Positions 6,194-14,310 are shown, counted from the first letter of the stretch. The stretch is 33,576 nt of DNA from Oscillospiraceae bacterium (GCA_015067315.1 SVMR01000021.1:1-33576), one strand, 5' to 3'. Translations and numbers: made by a program. The notes: a model not told the origin generated them from the letters alone.

Positions 6194-6849
6194 TCACGTT
6201 CCTCCTCGGAAAGCTGGATTTCTTCTTCGTCTTCGCGGTTTTCAAAAGGAAGGGTCGAAATCACCTCAAAGCATTGGTCGTGCATCCACATGGAAACGGA
6301 GGTGCTGAGGGTATATCCGCATCCGCTGTTCGATGCCCAATAGCGCATTTCCTGGCGGGGATATCCGCACATTGCGCAAAGACCCATAATCACCGTTCCG
6401 TGGGTCACAACTGCGGTTTCGATAAGATGGTCCTTGGACATGTCGTGGATTATATCGTCAAAGGCGCAGGCGATTCTGCTCCCGAATTCGTCGGATTTTT
6501 CGCCGTTGGGCGGGGGGCATTTTCCTTCGACCCAGCCGATGAAAGCCGGGTTTTCAAGAAGCTCCGCAATGGGTTTTCCGTCAAAATCCCCGAGGTCGCA
6601 TTCGGCAAGCTCGTCCATGATTTCAAATTCCGTTTCCGGAAAAAGAATATCCGCGGTCTGGCGGCAGCGGAGAGAAGGGCTGCAATAAACCTTTTCCGCA
6701 TAGGGATACTGATAGGTATCCATAAGTTCCCGGAGTTCCTCCGCACCTTCCGGAGTAAGCGCCGGGTCGGAATTTTTTCCGAGGCAGATTTTCTTTTCGG
6801 GATCCTCCGCCATTCCGTGGCGGATAAGATGAATTCTGTAAGTTACCAT
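6175..6849 (-). CDS. Histidine phosphatase family protein
   Basis: A 224-residue cytosolic enzyme of the phosphoglycerate mutase-like superfamily. The phospho-accepting histidine is in LIRHG near residue 9, the partner arginine in SLRCRQTADIL, and the second histidine in VVTHGTVIMG. Substrate cannot be told from sequence; relatives act on sugar phosphates, cobalamin precursors or phosphoserine. ATG 6849 is preferred because AGGAGG (6854-6859) directly precedes it; the longer frame starting at 6903 runs into the divergent promoter. It shares an operon with the DUF975-like gene. Confidence 0.85.
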   Translation of the reverse strand: MVTYRIHLIRHGMAEDPEKKICLGKNSDPALTPEGAEELRELMDTYQYPYAEKVYCSPSLRCRQTADILFPETEFEIMDELAECDLGDFDGKPIAELLENPAFIGWVEGKCPPPNGEKSDEFGSRIACAFDDIIHDMSKDHLIETAVVTHGTVIMGLCAMCGYPRQEMRYWASNSGCGYTLSTSVSMWMHDQCFEVISTLPFENREDEEEIQLSEEEREWNFFE

Positions 6850-6868
6850 ATTTCCTCCTGAAAAACAC

Positions 6869-6897
6869 TTTACAAGTTGTATGAAAAAGATTATAAT
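6869..6897 (+). promoter_or_regulatory. Promoter of the XRE regulator gene
   Basis: TTTACA (6869-6874), a 17-base spacer and TATAAT (6892-6897) lie 37 bases before ATG 6934. The same short region must hold the control signals of the divergent phosphatase operon. Confidence 0.75.
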
Positions 6898-6933
6898 ATA
6901 CAAACAGTTATCGAAAAAAGGTGGATTTTATAT

Positions 6934-7605
6934 ATGAAAACAGATTTTCCGCGCGTTTTGTCGCTTTTAAGAAAAGAAAAAGGAATAAGCCAGAAAGAAG
7001 CCGCAAGCCAGCTTGGAGTTTCCCAGGCGCTTCTTTCCCATTACGAAAAAGGAATCCGTGAATGCGGACTTGATTTCCTTGTTCGTGCGGCGGATTTTTA
7101 CGGAGTTTCCGCGGACTATCTTCTTGGAAGAAGCGCGGATCCGGAAGGCATGACCCTTACCGTTGAAGATATTCCGGAACCGGACGCCGCAGGAAAGGAA
7201 AACACTTTTTCCGGCGCTGGGGTTCTTCCGGTAATCAACAAAAAACTTATCGCAAACTCCCTCAACATTCTTTTTGATCTTCTTTCAAAAAGTCAGAGCA
7301 AGGAACTTACAAAACAGGTTTCCGGATATCTTATGGCGGCGGTTTACCGTATGTTCAGAATTATATACTCTTTCAGTCCGAAAAACAATATGAACACTTT
7401 CAGCGTTCCGAATTCCTGCGCCCTTGAAAGCGCGGATTCATATATGAAATCCTGCGAAGCAAAAGTAAGAAAGCTTGAAGGGGATTCTTCAATCAAAGAA
7501 GAAAACATTTCCGTTTCTTCCGAAAGCCTTTCAAGAACCTATCCGCTTTTTGCAAAAAGCCTTTTCAGCCTTATCAAAAACTGCGAAGACAGCATGGAAA
7601 AATAA
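6934..7605 (+). CDS. XRE-family helix-turn-helix regulator
   Basis: A 223-residue protein. Residues 1-65 form a Cro/CI-type DNA-binding domain (LRKEKGISQKEAASQLGVSQALLSHYEKG, shown here only in part by its key turn SQKEAA...SQALLSHYE). The C-terminal 150 residues match no domain I recognise, and are Ser/Lys rich and probably helical. AAGGTGG lies nine bases before ATG 6934, and the promoter at 6869-6897 excludes the longer frame from 6877. It could control itself and the divergent phosphatase-membrane protein pair. No target is visible. Confidence 0.85.
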   Translation: MKTDFPRVLSLLRKEKGISQKEAASQLGVSQALLSHYEKGIRECGLDFLVRAADFYGVSADYLLGRSADPEGMTLTVEDIPEPDAAGKENTFSGAGVLPVINKKLIANSLNILFDLLSKSQSKELTKQVSGYLMAAVYRMFRIIYSFSPKNNMNTFSVPNSCALESADSYMKSCEAKVRKLEGDSSIKEENISVSSESLSRTYPLFAKSLFSLIKNCEDSMEK

Positions 7606-7661
7606 CAACTATATTTTACCATTTATAGAAGAGAATTTAAACCCGAATATTGTAAAATTTC

Positions 7662-7700
7662 AAAAAAACCGGAAGCAATTTTGCTTCCGGCTTTTGTTTT
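7662..7700 (+). terminator. Bidirectional terminator between the XRE gene and pncB
   Basis: The stem ccggaagcaa/ttgcttccgg is flanked by A7 on the left and a T-rich run on the right, so it can end both convergent transcripts. Confidence 0.88.
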
Positions 7701-9155
7701 TTACCATTTTCCGTTCATTTCGGTGAGAAGGTCGTTCTGGATTTTCCAAAGTTTCGGGGAAAGGTCAACGTAATATTTATGGGGATATTCAAAACGCTTC
7801 ATCTCTTCCCAAAGGGTATCGACCTGCTCCGCGCAGTATTTTCTGATTTCCTTGATGGAGGGGGATTCATAGACGCATTTTCCGCCTTCGAAAATCGGAA
7901 CAAGCATCTGTTTTGCCTCAACATTGGTGAGAACTTTTTTCTTCCAGGTTGCCTGGGGGTCAAAAATCTCGATATCGTTTTCGGTATCCGGAGCTTCCTC
8001 ATCATAAAGAGCGATATAGTCCGCAACGGCTTTTCCGTTTTCTTTTGAATAGAAGCGGTAGAAGGTCTTGAAATCCGGAATGGTGATCTTTCCGACGGAT
8101 TCGCTTATCTTGATAACCGGTTTAAGTTCGCCGCCCCGCTCGACAGCCGCAAGTTTATAAACGCAGCCGAAAACAGGGTCGCTCTTCGCGGTTATAAGGT
8201 TTTCGCCGACGCCGAAGCTGTTGATTGAAGCGCCCTGGATAATAAGATCGCGGATAATGTATTCATCAAGGGAGTTGGATGCAACGATTCCGCAATCGGG
8301 ATAACCCGCATCGTCAAGCATTTTTCTTGCCTTAACGGAAAGATAGGCGATATCGCCGGAGTCGATTCGGATGCCTTTCGGGCGGATTCCGAGAGGTTTA
8401 AGGACTTCGTCAAAAACTTTGATTGCGTTGGGAACGCCGGATTTAAGGACGTTATAGGTATCAACAAGAAGGGTGCAGTTGTTGGGATAGGTTTCCGCAT
8501 AGGCCTTGAATGCTTCGTATTCGGAACCCATAAGCTGGACCCAGCTGTGCGCCATGGTTCCGACAGCGGGAACACCGTAATCCCGGTCTGTCATTGCGCA
8601 GGCGGTTGCGGCAACGCCGCCGATATATGCCGCTCTTGCGCCGAGAACCGCCGCATCGGCGTTCTGCGCTCTTCTTGAACCGAATTCCATAACCGGTCTG
8701 CCCTGGGCCGCGCGGACGATTCTGTTGGCCTTGGTGGCAATAAGGCTCTGATGGTTTGCAATAAGAAGCACAACTGTTTCGATAAACTGTGCCTGAATCG
8801 CCGGTCCTTTAATTACCATAATGGGTTCACGGGGAAAAATCGGGGTTCCTTCCGGAACGCACCAGACGTCGCAGGCAAACTTAAAATTCCGGAGATAATC
8901 GAGGAAAGTTTCGGAAAAACAATTTTTCGAACGTAGATATTCAATATCTTCTTCGGTGAAGGAAAGGTTTTTGAGGTAATCGATAAGCTGTTCAAGTCCC
9001 GCAAAAATTGCAAAACCGCCGTTATCGGGAATTGTTCTGAAGAACACGTCAAAAACCGCAACGGTATCGCCCATTCCTTTTTCAAGATATCCGTTCATCA
9101 TTGTGAGCTCATAAAAATCCGTGAGCATGCTGAGATTTCGTTCATCACGTTTCAT
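7701..9155 (-). CDS. pncB: Nicotinate phosphoribosyltransferase
   Basis: A 484-residue enzyme that converts nicotinate and PRPP into nicotinate mononucleotide, the salvage route to NAD. Family landmarks are the N-terminal LTDFYELTMMNGYL, the FGSRRAQ segment, the phosphorylated-histidine region GTMAHSWVQ, and the IRIDSGD phosphate-binding segment. ATG 9155 is chosen because AGGAG (9165-9169) is nine bases away; the GTG at 9164 touches that site and cannot be used. It stands alone, with its own promoter and terminator. Confidence 0.96.
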   Translation of the reverse strand: MKRDERNLSMLTDFYELTMMNGYLEKGMGDTVAVFDVFFRTIPDNGGFAIFAGLEQLIDYLKNLSFTEEDIEYLRSKNCFSETFLDYLRNFKFACDVWCVPEGTPIFPREPIMVIKGPAIQAQFIETVVLLIANHQSLIATKANRIVRAAQGRPVMEFGSRRAQNADAAVLGARAAYIGGVAATACAMTDRDYGVPAVGTMAHSWVQLMGSEYEAFKAYAETYPNNCTLLVDTYNVLKSGVPNAIKVFDEVLKPLGIRPKGIRIDSGDIAYLSVKARKMLDDAGYPDCGIVASNSLDEYIIRDLIIQGASINSFGVGENLITAKSDPVFGCVYKLAAVERGGELKPVIKISESVGKITIPDFKTFYRFYSKENGKAVADYIALYDEEAPDTENDIEIFDPQATWKKKVLTNVEAKQMLVPIFEGGKCVYESPSIKEIRKYCAEQVDTLWEEMKRFEYPHKYYVDLSPKLWKIQNDLLTEMNGKW

Positions 9156-9203
9156 TACAATCACTCCTTTTGCCGGAAAAATCGGCGAATTTATCCGCTT
9201 TTA

Positions 9204-9232
9204 ATATTACCACTTTTCTTTTGAATTTTCAA
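9204..9232 (-). promoter_or_regulatory. Promoter of pncB
   Basis: On the minus strand TTGAAA (9227-9232), a 17-base spacer and TAATAT (9204-9209). Confidence 0.75.
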
Positions 9233-9364
9233 TCATGGAAAGCCGTTTTTTAAGCCTTAAAAATACCTTTAAGTTTTTTCAAAAAAACAGTTGAAATAAA
9301 TTTTAAATTCAATTAAGCTTATTTCAGGATATCCGAAATTCATCCGAAAGCAGGAAAAATTTTT

Positions 9365-10351
9365 ATGAACAAAGAAGAACTTCATGAATTTATAGAGGAA
9401 AACCAGCCGAACATCTGCCAGGTTTTTGCATACAAAAACGGAAAAGCGGTATATTCCGACTGCTGGAACGGCTATGAAAAAAACGACTGCACCCATATAA
9501 TGTCCGCAACGAAAAGCGTAATGGCAATTCTTACGGGAATCGCTTTGGATAAGGGCTTTATCAAAAGCATCGACGAAAAAGTTCTTGATTATTTCCCGGA
9601 TTATAAGGTAAAACGTGGCGAAAAAACGATTTATGATGTTACAATAAAACATCTGCTTACCATGCGCGCGCCTTATAAAGGCAAGGGCGACCCCTGGTCA
9701 AAGGTCTGTTCAAGCGAAAACTGGACTTTTTCATCCCTTGATTTTCTCGGCGGAAGAAAAGGCATCACCGATGAATTTGATTACCGCACCGTCTGCCTTC
9801 ATATTCTTTCGGGAATTCTGTTCCGTGCGGCGAAAATGAAAACGGTCGATTTCGCAAACGAATTTCTTTTCAAGCCGTTAGGTATAGCGGAACACAAAAA
9901 CTACTATGCCAAAAGCGCGGAGGAACACGTTCGGTTCACCGTTGAAAAAACGCCGAAAGAAAACATCTGGTTCGCTGACCGGGAAGGACTCGGCACTCCC
10001 GGATACGGTCTTTGCCTTTCCGCCGAAGATATGGCAAAAATCGGTCTGCTCTGCCTTAACAAAGGAAGTTTCGGCGGAAAGCAGATAGTTTCTGCCGAAT
10101 GGATAGAGGAGATGACAAGGCCAAAAGCCGTTGAAAGCAAATATTTCCGGGGAATGGATTACGGATATCTCTGGTGGATAACCGACAGGGAAAAGAAGAT
10201 TTATTCAGCCATCGGCAACAGCGGAAACGTGATTTACGTTAATCCGGAAAAGGAGATCACAATCGCCGTTTCCTCTTATTTTAAACCCACGGTTTTCGAC
10301 CGGGTCGATTTCATCCGGGAATATATCGAACCTTTTGTTGAGAAAATATAA
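9365..10351 (+). CDS. Serine hydrolase, beta-lactamase class C family
   Basis: A 328-residue protein of the penicillin-binding/class C fold. The nucleophile motif SxxK is S47-A-T-K50, followed by the usual helix. The second motif is FDYRTV, a variant of YxN, and the third is likely SAIGNSGN near residue 285. There is no signal peptide or membrane segment, so it should be cytosolic, which argues against a resistance beta-lactamase; relatives are esterases or D-amino peptidases. The ribosome site (AGCAGGA) is modest. No clear promoter was found. It is a single-gene unit ending in a terminator. Confidence 0.85.
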   Translation: MNKEELHEFIEENQPNICQVFAYKNGKAVYSDCWNGYEKNDCTHIMSATKSVMAILTGIALDKGFIKSIDEKVLDYFPDYKVKRGEKTIYDVTIKHLLTMRAPYKGKGDPWSKVCSSENWTFSSLDFLGGRKGITDEFDYRTVCLHILSGILFRAAKMKTVDFANEFLFKPLGIAEHKNYYAKSAEEHVRFTVEKTPKENIWFADREGLGTPGYGLCLSAEDMAKIGLLCLNKGSFGGKQIVSAEWIEEMTRPKAVESKYFRGMDYGYLWWITDREKKIYSAIGNSGNVIYVNPEKEITIAVSSYFKPTVFDRVDFIREYIEPFVEKI

Positions 10352-10386
10352 AAAATCAAGGAGGCCGAAAAAGCCTCCTTTTTTGT
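10352..10386 (+). terminator. Bidirectional terminator after the serine hydrolase and the ABC ATPase gene
   Basis: The stem aaggaggc/gcctcctt has a seven-base loop, a T run on the right for the plus strand and GATTTTTT for the minus strand. Confidence 0.9.
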
Positions 10387-10390
10387 TTTG

Positions 10391-11176
10391 TTAAATTGCG
10401 CCGATTCCGCCGATGAATTCCCGGACTCTTTCGTGCTTCGGGTTTTCGAAGATGTCTTCCGGAGAACCTTCTTCAAGAATTCCGCCTTCATCCATGAAGA
10501 TAATTTTGTTCGCAACGTCCCTTGCAAAGCTCATTTCGTGGGTTACGACAATCATAGTCATGCTGCTGTCCGCAAGGGATTTTATAACCTTCAAAACCTC
10601 GCCGGTGAGTTCCGGGTCAAGGGCGGAAGTTGGTTCGTCGAAGCAAAGAATATCCGGTTTAAGGGCAAGGGCTCTTGCGATGGCGACCCTCTGCTGCTGT
10701 CCGCCGGAAAGCTGATGCGGATAATAATCAAGCTTATCGGAAAGACCGACTTTCGCGAGAAGTTCCCTTGCTTCCGCTTCAATTTCCGCTTTTATCTGTT
10801 TTCTGTTACGCTTATATTCCGGATTTTCCTTTTCAAGAAGTTCCTTTGCAAGCATTACGTTCCCGAGAACGGTATATTGAGGAAAAAGGTTGAAGTTCTG
10901 GAAAACAAGTCCGAAATGAAGGCGTTTTTTTCGGATTTCGCTTTCGCTTGCGCTGTTTTTTTGCGAAGCATCAAAAAGCATTTCGCCGTTTACAAAAATT
11001 TCGCCTTCGTCCGGGGTTTCAAGAAAATTTATGCAGCGGAGAAGGGTTGTTTTTCCGTTTCCGGAAGAACCGATCACCGCCATAACGTCCCCTTTTTCAA
11101 GGGAAAAATCTATCCCTTTAAGAACTTCGAGTTCGCCGAAGTTCTTTTTTAAATTTTTAACTTCAAGAACTGCCAT
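10391..11176 (-). CDS. Polar amino-acid ABC transporter ATPase
   Basis: A 261-residue ATP-binding subunit of the GlnQ/HisP type that powers uptake of an amino acid. The Walker A is GSSGNGKT (Asn in place of the usual Ser at position five), the signature is [15 protein letters not shown], Walker B is [12 protein letters not shown], and the switch histidine is in VVTHEM. AAGGTG six bases before ATG overlaps the end of the permease gene. It is the third and last gene of the operon with the permease and binding protein. Confidence 0.96.
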   Translation of the reverse strand: MAVLEVKNLKKNFGELEVLKGIDFSLEKGDVMAVIGSSGNGKTTLLRCINFLETPDEGEIFVNGEMLFDASQKNSASESEIRKKRLHFGLVFQNFNLFPQYTVLGNVMLAKELLEKENPEYKRNRKQIKAEIEAEARELLAKVGLSDKLDYYPHQLSGGQQQRVAIARALALKPDILCFDEPTSALDPELTGEVLKVIKSLADSSMTMIVVTHEMSFARDVANKIIFMDEGGILEEGSPEDIFENPKHERVREFIGGIGAI

Positions 11177-11179
11177 TTT

Positions 11180-11887
11180 TTACACCTTAAAATAATCCAT
11201 TTTCTTTTCAAGCCAGCCGAGGAAAACCGTAAGGATTCCGCTGAACAGAAGGTAATAAATTCCCGTGAAGAACATCGGCCAGATTATTCCTTCGGATTTG
11301 ATAAAATCCTGTCCGTTCCACATAAGCTCATAAACTGCGATTACGCGGACAAGGGAAGTATCTTTTACAAGGGTTATAACTTCGTTTCCCATGGGCGGGA
11401 TAATGCGTTTTACAACCTGCAAAAGAACGACTTTAAAAAAAATCTGATTTTTCGTCATTCCGAGAACTTCGCCGGCTTCATACTGACCTTTCGGGATTCC
11501 TTCGATTCCGCCGCGGTAAATTTCCGAAAAATAGCAGGCATAGTTCAGGATAAACGCAATCATCGCCGCAATAAATCTTCCGGCGGCGCCGCTTCCCCAC
11601 CAGTTGTTGCCAAGGATTATTCCGGGTCCGTAATAGATTATAAGAAGCTGGAGCATAAGGGGAGTTCCGCGGATCACCCATACAAGGAACTTGTTGAACC
11701 AGCGGATTATTCCGATTCCGCTCATCGAACCGAACGCAATTACCAATCCGAGAGGAATTGCGCCCAGGAGGGTGAGAACAAATATTTCAAGGGATTTTAC
11801 AAATCCGACGTTTAAAGAATTGAGTACCTCCTCAATCTGCGCCCAATCAAGCGAAATACTCATTAAAATATTTACGTTTTCGAACAT
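11180..11887 (-). CDS. Polar amino-acid ABC transporter permease
   Basis: A 235-residue inner-membrane subunit of the His/Glu/Gln/Arg family, with about five membrane helices. The conserved ATPase-contact loop is EAGEVLGMTKNQIFFKVVLLQ, here cited by EAGEVLGM...ILP-type position around residues 140-165. GAGG lies five bases before ATG 11887. It is 92 bases downstream of the binding-protein gene, the gap holding a strong hairpin, and three bases upstream of the ATPase gene. One permease gene implies a homodimer. Confidence 0.95.
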   Translation of the reverse strand: MFENVNILMSISLDWAQIEEVLNSLNVGFVKSLEIFVLTLLGAIPLGLVIAFGSMSGIGIIRWFNKFLVWVIRGTPLMLQLLIIYYGPGIILGNNWWGSGAAGRFIAAMIAFILNYACYFSEIYRGGIEGIPKGQYEAGEVLGMTKNQIFFKVVLLQVVKRIIPPMGNEVITLVKDTSLVRVIAVYELMWNGQDFIKSEGIIWPMFFTGIYYLLFSGILTVFLGWLEKKMDYFKV

Positions 11888-11905
11888 TTTAACCTCGCCT
11901 TTTCA

Positions 11906-11947
11906 CCAAGGCAGGGAACGCCGGATTCCGACGTTCCCTGCCATTGG
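11906..11947 (-). other. Stable intercistronic hairpin after the binding-protein gene
   Basis: The arms 11906-11920 and 11932-11947 pair over 15 bases with one bulge. No U tract follows, so it is not a good terminator. A stem at this place is well placed to shield the 3' end of the binding-protein message and give it a higher copy number than the permease. Confidence 0.7.
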
Positions 11948-11979
11948 CGTTATTACTATGTCTGAAAGGGGTTATCTGA

Positions 11980-12762
11980 TTATTTGATGATTACGGATTC
12001 CTGTACTCCGTAAAGTTTTGCAATTTCAAGAACGGTTCCGTCTGCGCAAACTTCTGCCCAGAATTCATTGAATTTTGCAACAAGGTCGCTGCCTTTTCTG
12101 AAACCGACAACGTAATCTTCGCTTGTAAGGGAAACAGTATAGGTAAGATCGGGATATCCTGTGCCTTCGCCGATCATTGCGCCCGCCATAAGAAGGTCGA
12201 TTACGCATGCATCGGAAGTTCCTGCTGCCACTTCCATAAGGGCGTCGCTCTGGTAAGCAACTTCGGTGAAATCAAGACCGAGGGATTCGACGATTTCTTT
12301 GCCTGCAGAACCTGCTTCAACTGCGAAAGCAAGGTCTGCAAGGGAAGCTTCGTCCTGATACTGTGCGGCAACGTCGGATTTTACTACAACAACCTGTGCG
12401 TTTTTGCAGTAAGGATCGCTGCAGCCCATTGCATTTTTTACTTTATCGGTAAGGGTCATGCCGTTCCAGACAACGTCGATGCTCTTGTTTTCAAGTTCGA
12501 AGATTTTGTTGTCCCAATCGATTACGATGAATTCAACTTCAACGCCGAGATATTCGGCAAATTTTTTTGCCATATCTGCATCGAAACCGATCCATTCGCC
12601 ATTTTCGTCTTCATAATCCATCGGTACAAAATCGGTGATTCCGACTACGATTTTTCCGTTGTCTGCAATATATTCAAGGTCGGATGCGGGTTCGTTTGCG
12701 CCGCAGGCGGTAAGAGAAAGTACAAATACAAAAGCGAGTATAACAGCGATAAGTTTTTTCAT
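11980..12762 (-). CDS. Amino-acid ABC transporter substrate-binding lipoprotein
   Basis: A 260-residue family-3 solute-binding protein. Residues 1-20 are a lipoprotein signal with lipobox LTAC, so it is anchored outside the membrane. The mature part begins with the family segment IVVGITDFVPMDYEDENG, then WIGFDADMAKKFAEYLG and the SIDVVWNGMTLT hinge region. The ligand cannot be fixed by eye. The ribosome site GGAGG is eight bases before ATG. The operon is preceded by a leader peptide rich in Arg and His codons, which points to a basic amino acid as signal and perhaps substrate. Confidence 0.95.
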   Translation of the reverse strand: MKKLIAVILAFVFVLSLTACGANEPASDLEYIADNGKIVVGITDFVPMDYEDENGEWIGFDADMAKKFAEYLGVEVEFIVIDWDNKIFELENKSIDVVWNGMTLTDKVKNAMGCSDPYCKNAQVVVVKSDVAAQYQDEASLADLAFAVEAGSAGKEIVESLGLDFTEVAYQSDALMEVAAGTSDACVIDLLMAGAMIGEGTGYPDLTYTVSLTSEDYVVGFRKGSDLVAKFNEFWAEVCADGTVLEIAKLYGVQESVIIK

Positions 12763-12795
12763 TTCAAGTTCCTCCGAAAATCAGTTTTTTTGATG

Positions 12796-12833
12796 ATTGA
12801 TAATTTTATTAAAGTTTTAAATAAAGCATCAAT
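12796..12833 (-). promoter_or_regulatory. Leader hairpin overlapping the leader-peptide stop codon
   Basis: ATTGAT and TTTATT (minus strand, 12833-12828 and 12825-12820) pair with AATAAA and ATCAAT (12810-12805 and 12801-12796), with a small internal loop. A run of A, not U, follows, so it is not a terminator. A ribosome on the last leader codons would melt it. Confidence 0.5.
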
Positions 12834-12879
12834 GTCGGTGTCGCCTGAAACCCGAAGGAATTTTCTTTATTGCGGTCAT
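12829..12879 (-). CDS. Leader peptide MTAIKKIPSGFRRHRH upstream of the ABC operon
   Basis: A 16-codon frame lies directly behind a strong promoter and ends with Arg-Arg-His-Arg-His and stop. Its ribosome site GGAGG (12888-12892) is eight bases before ATG, as good as any in the window. The Arg codons are AGG, CGA and CGA. The stop lies in the left arm of an A/T-rich hairpin (12796-12833). Bases 12852-12860 (codons 7-10) can pair with the ribosome site of the binding-protein gene (12769-12777) over nine positions with two wobbles. A stalled ribosome near the Arg/His codons would cover this anti-site and free translation. The role is inferred; the frame, site and promoter are seen. Confidence 0.75.
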   Translation of the reverse strand: MTAIKKIPSGFRRHRH

Positions 12880-12912
12880 CTTCGTTGCCTCCGTTTGTTT
12901 TACTGTGTTATC

Positions 12913-12941
12913 ATAGTAACACTTTACCACGATAAAGTCAA
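12913..12941 (-). promoter_or_regulatory. Promoter and operator-like dyad of the amino-acid ABC operon
   Basis: On the minus strand TTGACT (12936-12941), a 17-base spacer and TACTAT (12913-12918), with TG one base before the -10 (extended -10). The dyad GTGTTA-N6-TAACAC at 12905-12922 covers the -10 and looks like a repressor site. Confidence 0.85.
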
Positions 12942-13012
12942 TAGGTATTTTAAAGTTTTTTGTAAGATTTTGCGGAAAATAAAACCGGCTGGGTTTCGGT
13001 GCTTCCAAAAAA

Positions 13013-13079
13013 GGTCCCCTTGCCTAAAGGGGGCTGGATTTTTTAACCGCCTGCGGTTAAAAAAGACTGGGGGATTCTG
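13013..13079 (+). repeat. Double-hairpin repeat, copy B4
   Basis: Hairpin one is cccctt...aagggg. The hairpin-two core is ttttttaaccgc/gcggttaaaaaa. The element ends in ctgggggattctg. Confidence 0.75.
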
Positions 13080-13083
13080 TTCA

Positions 13084-13133
13084 GCCTCCCCTATCAGGGG
13101 AGGTGTCACCGAAGGTGACGGAAGGGTGGTTCT
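13084..13133 (+). repeat. Double-hairpin repeat, copy B5
   Basis: Hairpin one is cctcccc-tatca-ggggagg. The core is gtcacc/ggtgac. The end, ggaagggtggttct, departs from the gggatt tail of the others. Confidence 0.65.
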
Positions 13134-13160
13134 GCAATAAATACCGAGGTTTTAAGAAGG

Positions 13161-13210
13161 GAATCCCTCCACCATCTTCGATGGTCCCCTTCCATTTAGG
13201 CAAGGAAGGC
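13161..13210 (-). repeat. Double-hairpin repeat, copy B6 (inverted)
   Basis: On the minus strand ccttcc...ggaagg is followed by the core accatc/gatggt and the end ggagggattc. Confidence 0.7.
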
Positions 13211-13235
13211 TAATGCCCTCCGGGTTCCCTTTTTT

Positions 13236-13264
13236 GCGGGCGACCACACAGGGTCGCCCCTACG
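13236..13264. repeat. gggcgacc palindrome
   Basis: gcgggcgacc pairs with ggtcgcccc, followed by tacg. It is related in style to the A palindromes (same ccctac edge) but differs in the stem. Similar sequences are known as dispersed intergenic repeats. Confidence 0.65.
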
Positions 13265-13273
13265 ACGTTTCGG

Positions 13274-14236
13274 TTAACTTTCCGCTTTATTTTTAAGGCG
13301 GCATTTAAGATTCTGCAGGTTCAGCCAGTTGAGTATATATTCATAAACTTCCTGCCTGCAATCTTCGTTCAGTATCTCATGGCGGACGTTCGGATAGAAC
13401 TTGCAGGTAAGATTTTCCGCTCCCGCTTTTTTGAATGCGTTATAAGCGGTCTTCACTCCTTTTCCGAAATCGCCCACCGGGTCTTTTTCTCCGGCGATGA
13501 AAAGAACGGGTTTTGAAACGTCCATTTTATCAACGTTTTTCTGCTTTCCGATAAAATCCATTCCGGAAAGCATATCGAGGAAAAGCCCGACTGTTATATC
13601 TTCCCCGCACATAGGGTCCGCGATATAGCGGTCAACGTTTTCTTCGTTTACCGAAAGCCAATCGAAAAAGGTTCTTGCGTTTTTGATTTTTCTTGCGTAT
13701 CCCCCAAGGGTAAGTTCCATTACAATTCCGCTTGTTTTTTTGCGTCCGACGGTTTTTTCAAGAATTTTTCCGATTGCTTTTCCAGCGGAAAGAACCGGAG
13801 CGCCCAGATGACCCGTTCCCATAATAACCGCTCCGTTAACGTCGCCGGGATATTTTATAAGATAGGTTCTTGCAAGGAAGGAACCCATGCTGTGTCCCAT
13901 AAGAAAATACGGAACATCCGGGAATTTTCCCCCGGTTTTTTCCCGAAGAATATGCACATCGGAAACAACTTTGTTCCAACCGTCGCTGTCCGCAAAATAA
14001 ATGCGCGGCGCCCCTTCGGCAACGGATTTTCCGTGACCGAGATGGTCTTCGCCCACAACGGCAATTCCGTTTTCCGCAAGAAAATAAGCGAAATCGTTAT
14101 AGCGTCCTATATATTCCGCAATTCCGTGAACAATCTGCAAAACCGCCTTCGGCTCCCCTTCCGGAATCCATTCTTCGCAGTGAATTTTTGTTTTTCCGTC
14201 GGAAGAAAGAAAAAAGAAAGAATTATGAGCAATCAC
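13274..14236 (-). CDS. Alpha/beta hydrolase, monoacylglycerol-lipase type
   Basis: A 320-residue cytosolic hydrolase of the serine aminopeptidase S33/lysophospholipase group. The nucleophile serine is in GHSMG, the acid in AGEKDPVGD and the histidine in VRHEIL; the oxyanion segment is VHGIAEYIGRY. Substrates are probably lipid esters, but this is not determined. The start is GTG at 14236, about nine bases after AGGGGG; no ATG is available nearby. It follows the glnN terminator and has a probable promoter of its own. Confidence 0.88.
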   Translation of the reverse strand: MIAHNSFFFLSSDGKTKIHCEEWIPEGEPKAVLQIVHGIAEYIGRYNDFAYFLAENGIAVVGEDHLGHGKSVAEGAPRIYFADSDGWNKVVSDVHILREKTGGKFPDVPYFLMGHSMGSFLARTYLIKYPGDVNGAVIMGTGHLGAPVLSAGKAIGKILEKTVGRKKTSGIVMELTLGGYARKIKNARTFFDWLSVNEENVDRYIADPMCGEDITVGLFLDMLSGMDFIGKQKNVDKMDVSKPVLFIAGEKDPVGDFGKGVKTAYNAFKKAGAENLTCKFYPNVRHEILNEDCRQEVYEYILNWLNLQNLKCRLKNKAES

Positions 14237-14280
14237 GAAAAACGCCCCCTTTTTTTAAATCGTCTTTTAATCTGTAAATT

Positions 14281-14310
14281 ATAATAACATTTTTATTAAA
14301 GAAAGCACAA
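14281..14310 (-). promoter_or_regulatory. Possible promoter of the alpha/beta hydrolase gene
   Basis: On the minus strand TTGTGC (14305-14310), an 18-base spacer and TATTAT (14281-14286). An overlapping TATAAT at 14278-14283 would need a longer spacer. Confidence 0.45.

Larger units (their letters stand above)
12943..13273. repeat. Gene-free island of palindromic repeats (island 2)
   Basis: About 330 bases lie between the ABC operon promoter and the alpha/beta hydrolase gene. They hold three double-hairpin elements (13013-13079, 13084-13133, 13161-13210) and a gcgggcgacc...ggtcgcccctac palindrome (13236-13264). No credible gene is present. Confidence 0.8.

Noticed and set aside
9365-10351. 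Antibiotic-resistance beta-lactamase
   Set aside because: It has SxxK but no signal peptide and a variant second motif, so a cytosolic esterase or peptidase is more likely.
12796-12833. Intrinsic terminator in the transporter leader
   Set aside because: The stem is A/T-rich and followed by A residues, not U, so control at translation is the better model.
12790-13140. 116-codon open frame on the plus strand opposite the transporter leader
   Set aside because: It crosses the minus-strand promoter, leader peptide and repeat elements and has no Shine-Dalgarno site.
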